The position numbers and the translations under genes were made by a program. A model generated the notes under the pieces. The model was given only the letters and a program-made list of their open reading frames with translations. It did no database searches and was not told the origin of the DNA. A stretch of DNA of 45,092 nt from NCBI GenBank assembly GCA_003650125.1, contig QNFX01000014.1:1-45092 (forward strand), in the 5' to 3' direction. The DNA is from Campylobacterota bacterium. GTDB lineage: Bacteria > Bdellovibrionota > Bacteriovoracia > Bacteriovoracales > Bacteriovoracaceae. This document shows positions 43,016 through 45,092 of the stretch, piece after piece; position 1 is the first letter of the stretch; each line of letters starts with the position of its first letter.

Positions 43016-43038
43016 AAGTAACTGACTAATCCTATTAT
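43010..43038 (+). promoter_or_regulatory. Candidate promoter for the carbonic anhydrase
   Basis: TGGCCA (43010-43015), 17 nt, TATTAT (43033-43038), 22 nt upstream of the ATG, with GAGGAAA as ribosome binding site. The -35 is shared with the divergent AI-2E promoter. Confidence 0.45.
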
Positions 43039-43060
43039 TTATAAAAATTCAGAGGAAATT

Positions 43061-43645
43061 ATGAATATTAAAAAGGTTCTTGAAAGTAATTCCTCTTGGG
43101 CCCAAGGCAAGGACCAGGAATTTTTCACCAAAATCTCAGCAGGTCAAAATCCTTCCTCTTTGTGGATTAGCTGTAGTGATAGCAGGGTTTGCCCTGATAC
43201 CATTACCGGAAGCGACTTGGGAGAAAATTTTGTTAACCGAAATATCGCCAACCAAGTACGTCCTGACGATATAGATCTATTATCTTCATTACAATTTTCC
43301 GTGAATGTCCTAAAAGTTAAATACGTTATCGTCTGTGGACACAACCTTTGCCAAGGAATCAAATCCTCTTTTAATAGAGATAATGGTTTAGATAAGGTTG
43401 ATCGCTGGATAGATCCGATAAGAGAGATTATAAATCAAAATAGAGAAGAATTAGATTCCTTAAATGAATCGACCAAATACAGCAGGCTGATTGAGTTAAA
43501 TGTCAAAGCACAAGTGAAAAACCTTATTAAGACAGAAACAATTCAAAATGCCTGGAAGAGAGGAGATAGTCCTATAATCTATGGATTCGTTTTTGATTGT
43601 GGAACAGGGCTTCTAAAAGAGATATGTGAAGAAAAGAAACTCTAA
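43061..43645 (+). CDS. Beta-class carbonic anhydrase
   Basis: Hydrates carbon dioxide. The zinc ligands are Cys38 (CSDSRV), His94 and Cys97 (CGHNLCQG), with Asp40 and Arg42 as the catalytic dyad. The second box is usually CGHxxCGG; here the first Gly after Cys97 is Gln. The ATG at 43061 has a good ribosome binding site. The length of 194 is on the short side but complete. It is convergent with the protease gene and overlaps it by 4 nt. Confidence 0.93.
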   Translation: MNIKKVLESNSSWAQGKDQEFFTKISAGQNPSSLWISCSDSRVCPDTITGSDLGENFVNRNIANQVRPDDIDLLSSLQFSVNVLKVKYVIVCGHNLCQGIKSSFNRDNGLDKVDRWIDPIREIINQNREELDSLNESTKYSRLIELNVKAQVKNLIKTETIQNAWKRGDSPIIYGFVFDCGTGLLKEICEEKKL

Positions 43646-44988
43646 TCGAGTACGTCTCTTTGAAATGCCTCAACTTTTCTTTTTAGTTCTCCAATTTCTA
43701 TATTTATCTTTTTTCTTATAATTTTAAGTCCATGAATATCACCCGATTCAAGCTCCCATTTTTGAAAAGTTTTATCCATCGTCACTCTCATATTATGCAG
43801 TTCTATTCCAAGATCAGATTTTTTATCTTTAAATGGTTTAATCTTTTTTCTAAGTCTACTTCTTTTTATAGGACCTCGGGTAACTAGGGCCCTTTCTTCC
43901 ATAGTGTTGATATCTTCCTCTAACTTATCAATTTGAAAAATTAGCTCTTCACTTTCCTCTGTAAGAGTAAAATATTGATCAATATCTTGGCGTAACGCTT
44001 TTCGCTTTTTAGAAAGATTATAGATTTTTTTATTAATTTTTTTAATCCTATATCTAGCTATTTCTTTAATATCTTCTAGGTCTCTTATTTTTTTTTCTTC
44101 CTTAATAAGCTCTAATAATACTGATATTCTTGTGACCCTTTCCCATCCTGAATACTCATCATATTCAATTGACTTCCTACATCCTGAAGGATCTTGCTCA
44201 TAGTCCGTATTTCCAGATACGAGAATTCCCTCTACTTTCCCTGTTGATTCATTAAAAACTGGAGACCCAGAATTTCCATTAAAAGTGTCAAGATTGGTAG
44301 TAAATACGTTCTTAGAATAGTTATCGATAACTTTTCCACCATTGGTTATTTTAAGTGGAAGTCCTGAGGGGTGGCCAATTACGACTAATTTTCCACGACT
44401 TGAGACTTTCCCTTTTTTTCTAAATACAAGAGGTGTTCTGTTTCCCACCTTTCTATCCAGTTCAATCAGGGCGTAATCAAGAGTGCCTTCCTTTGAAATG
44501 ATTACTGACTTACAAGCGTAGACATTTTTCTCATCTAAAATCTCGTTTTCATATTGCTTACTCTCTATATGATAATCAAAAATCCATCTTGAATTCGGAC
44601 AAGTTTCAGAGTTAACACAATGGCCTGCAGTTACCAACAAATCAGGAGCAACTAGAAAACCACTGCAATTAGGAAGTGTTCTCTGCTTCGAAAACTTTTC
44701 CTCTAAACATAAATTTTCATCATAAGAGGAAAACTTAAACCCATATCTTCTCTCTCTTAAGCGGTATGCTGGAATTTGTCCCGCAACAGCTTTAGACCAC
44801 TTCAAATATTTAGGTAATGTTTTTGAGGAGATATCCTCTCTGTTATCTTCACCATAAATAGCACGTGAATTAACCATAGAGATTTCATCATTTCCACTCC
44901 TGCTACAAGAGATCAAGGAAGGTAATATAATTAAAGTTGAAACTAGAATTAGATTCTTAATAAAGCTCTCCTTAAACGATTTCCTCAT
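43642..44988 (-). CDS. Trypsin-like serine protease lipoprotein with coiled-coil tail
   Basis: A 448-residue secreted protease. The N-terminus is a lipoprotein signal (lipobox LISC, Cys28). The S1 triad is complete: His123 (TAGHC), Asp171 (LDYALIELD) and Ser240 (GNSGSP). Residues about 290-448 are charged and strongly helical, a coiled-coil tail not found in ordinary trypsins. Several Cys pairs suggest disulfides. It is anchored in the inner or outer membrane with the protease in the periplasm or outside. An AAGGAG lies inside the coding start, but no nearby in-frame start follows it, so I keep the ATG at 44988. Confidence 0.88.
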   Translation of the reverse strand: MRKSFKESFIKNLILVSTLIILPSLISCSRSGNDEISMVNSRAIYGEDNREDISSKTLPKYLKWSKAVAGQIPAYRLRERRYGFKFSSYDENLCLEEKFSKQRTLPNCSGFLVAPDLLVTAGHCVNSETCPNSRWIFDYHIESKQYENEILDEKNVYACKSVIISKEGTLDYALIELDRKVGNRTPLVFRKKGKVSSRGKLVVIGHPSGLPLKITNGGKVIDNYSKNVFTTNLDTFNGNSGSPVFNESTGKVEGILVSGNTDYEQDPSGCRKSIEYDEYSGWERVTRISVLLELIKEEKKIRDLEDIKEIARYRIKKINKKIYNLSKKRKALRQDIDQYFTLTEESEELIFQIDKLEEDINTMEERALVTRGPIKRSRLRKKIKPFKDKKSDLGIELHNMRVTMDKTFQKWELESGDIHGLKIIRKKINIEIGELKRKVEAFQRDVLD

Positions 44989-45048
44989 CTGTTGTAATGC
45001 AAAGTAGGGGCCAGCTTAGGTATAAGATTTCGATCACTTAATCTATAA

Positions 45049-45090
45049 AAGTGTACAAAATATCTACAGCTGTATATTTTTTCTACACTT
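45049..45090. repeat. Tandem TGTA-N9-TACA dyads upstream of the protease gene
   Basis: Two 17-nt units of the form TGTA-N9-TACA (45052-45068 and 45071-45087) stand 2 nt apart, and the whole is a larger dyad with AAGTGTA (45049-45055) and TACACTT (45084-45090) at its ends and TACAGCTGTA at its centre. Probable paired operator, at the window edge. The rest of 44989-45092 has no gene I can support. Confidence 0.5.
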
Positions 45091-45092
45091 GA

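Noticed and set aside
1-45092. CRISPR arrays, tRNA genes, insertion sequences or prophage
   Set aside because: I found no regularly spaced repeats, no tRNA-like TTCRA/cloverleaf patterns, no transposase or phage frames.

Overview
The window is AT-rich, tightly packed Gram-negative chromosome: about 43 protein genes, one RNA gene, many stop/start overlaps, and no stretch of 300 bases without a gene (the longest, 39221-39483, holds the SRP RNA). Lipid A and heptose genes, Omp85 and YceI proteins, a polar-type flagellar set, an MglA/MglB polarity pair and meso-DAP-type peptidoglycan genes suggest a member of the Bdellovibrionota, most like the low-GC Bacteriovorax/Halobacteriovorax group. This placement is inference from gene content. 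I see no insertion sequence, phage gene, CRISPR array or tRNA, so it reads as core genome.

Layout. 1-5706: the 3' end of mutS2 (+) meets a minus-strand operon (membrane protein, IMPase-family phosphatase, rlmE, a small penicillin-binding protein, lepB). 5707-10817: a plus-strand flagellar cap and chaperone block (fliD, fliS, a FliT-like gene), then a Maf-like N-terminal protein directly abutting a GT9-like glycosyltransferase, probably for flagellin modification. 10818-18163: nadK, lpxH, a flagellin gene with a readable sigma-28 promoter, rfaE2, an RDD protein, rsmE, prmA, a solute-binding protein and a small zinc protein.

18160-34071: the division and cell wall (dcw) cluster, all on the minus strand, in the order mtnP-rsmH-ftsL-ftsI-murE-murF-mraY-murD-ftsW-murC-murB-ftsQ-ftsA-ftsZ. 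It lacks mraZ, murG and ddl. Its murD has lost the Walker A lysine and other signature residues, while murC, murE and murF beside it are canonical. The ftsQ-position gene is very divergent and begins with an apparent signal peptide.

34155-39483: a lipase-like hydrolase (+), then the minus-strand run SRP RNA-dnaX-ybaB-recR-mglB-mglA-dksA. SRP RNA, dnaX, ybaB and recR are neighbours in many bacteria; here the polarity switch mglBA and a DksA-family regulator follow. 39484-45092: two convergent overlapping YceI genes, a short one-POTRA Omp85 protein, an AI-2E-family transporter divergent from a beta-carbonic anhydrase, and a secreted trypsin-like lipoprotein.

The observations I rate highest are the degenerate MurD, the Maf-like/GT9 pair beside fliDS, the 22-bp palindrome that gives FtsZ and its convergent neighbour the same last three residues, the strong excess of the word GGCC in AT-rich DNA, and the short Omp85 protein. 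No wholly new multi-gene system stands out beyond these.
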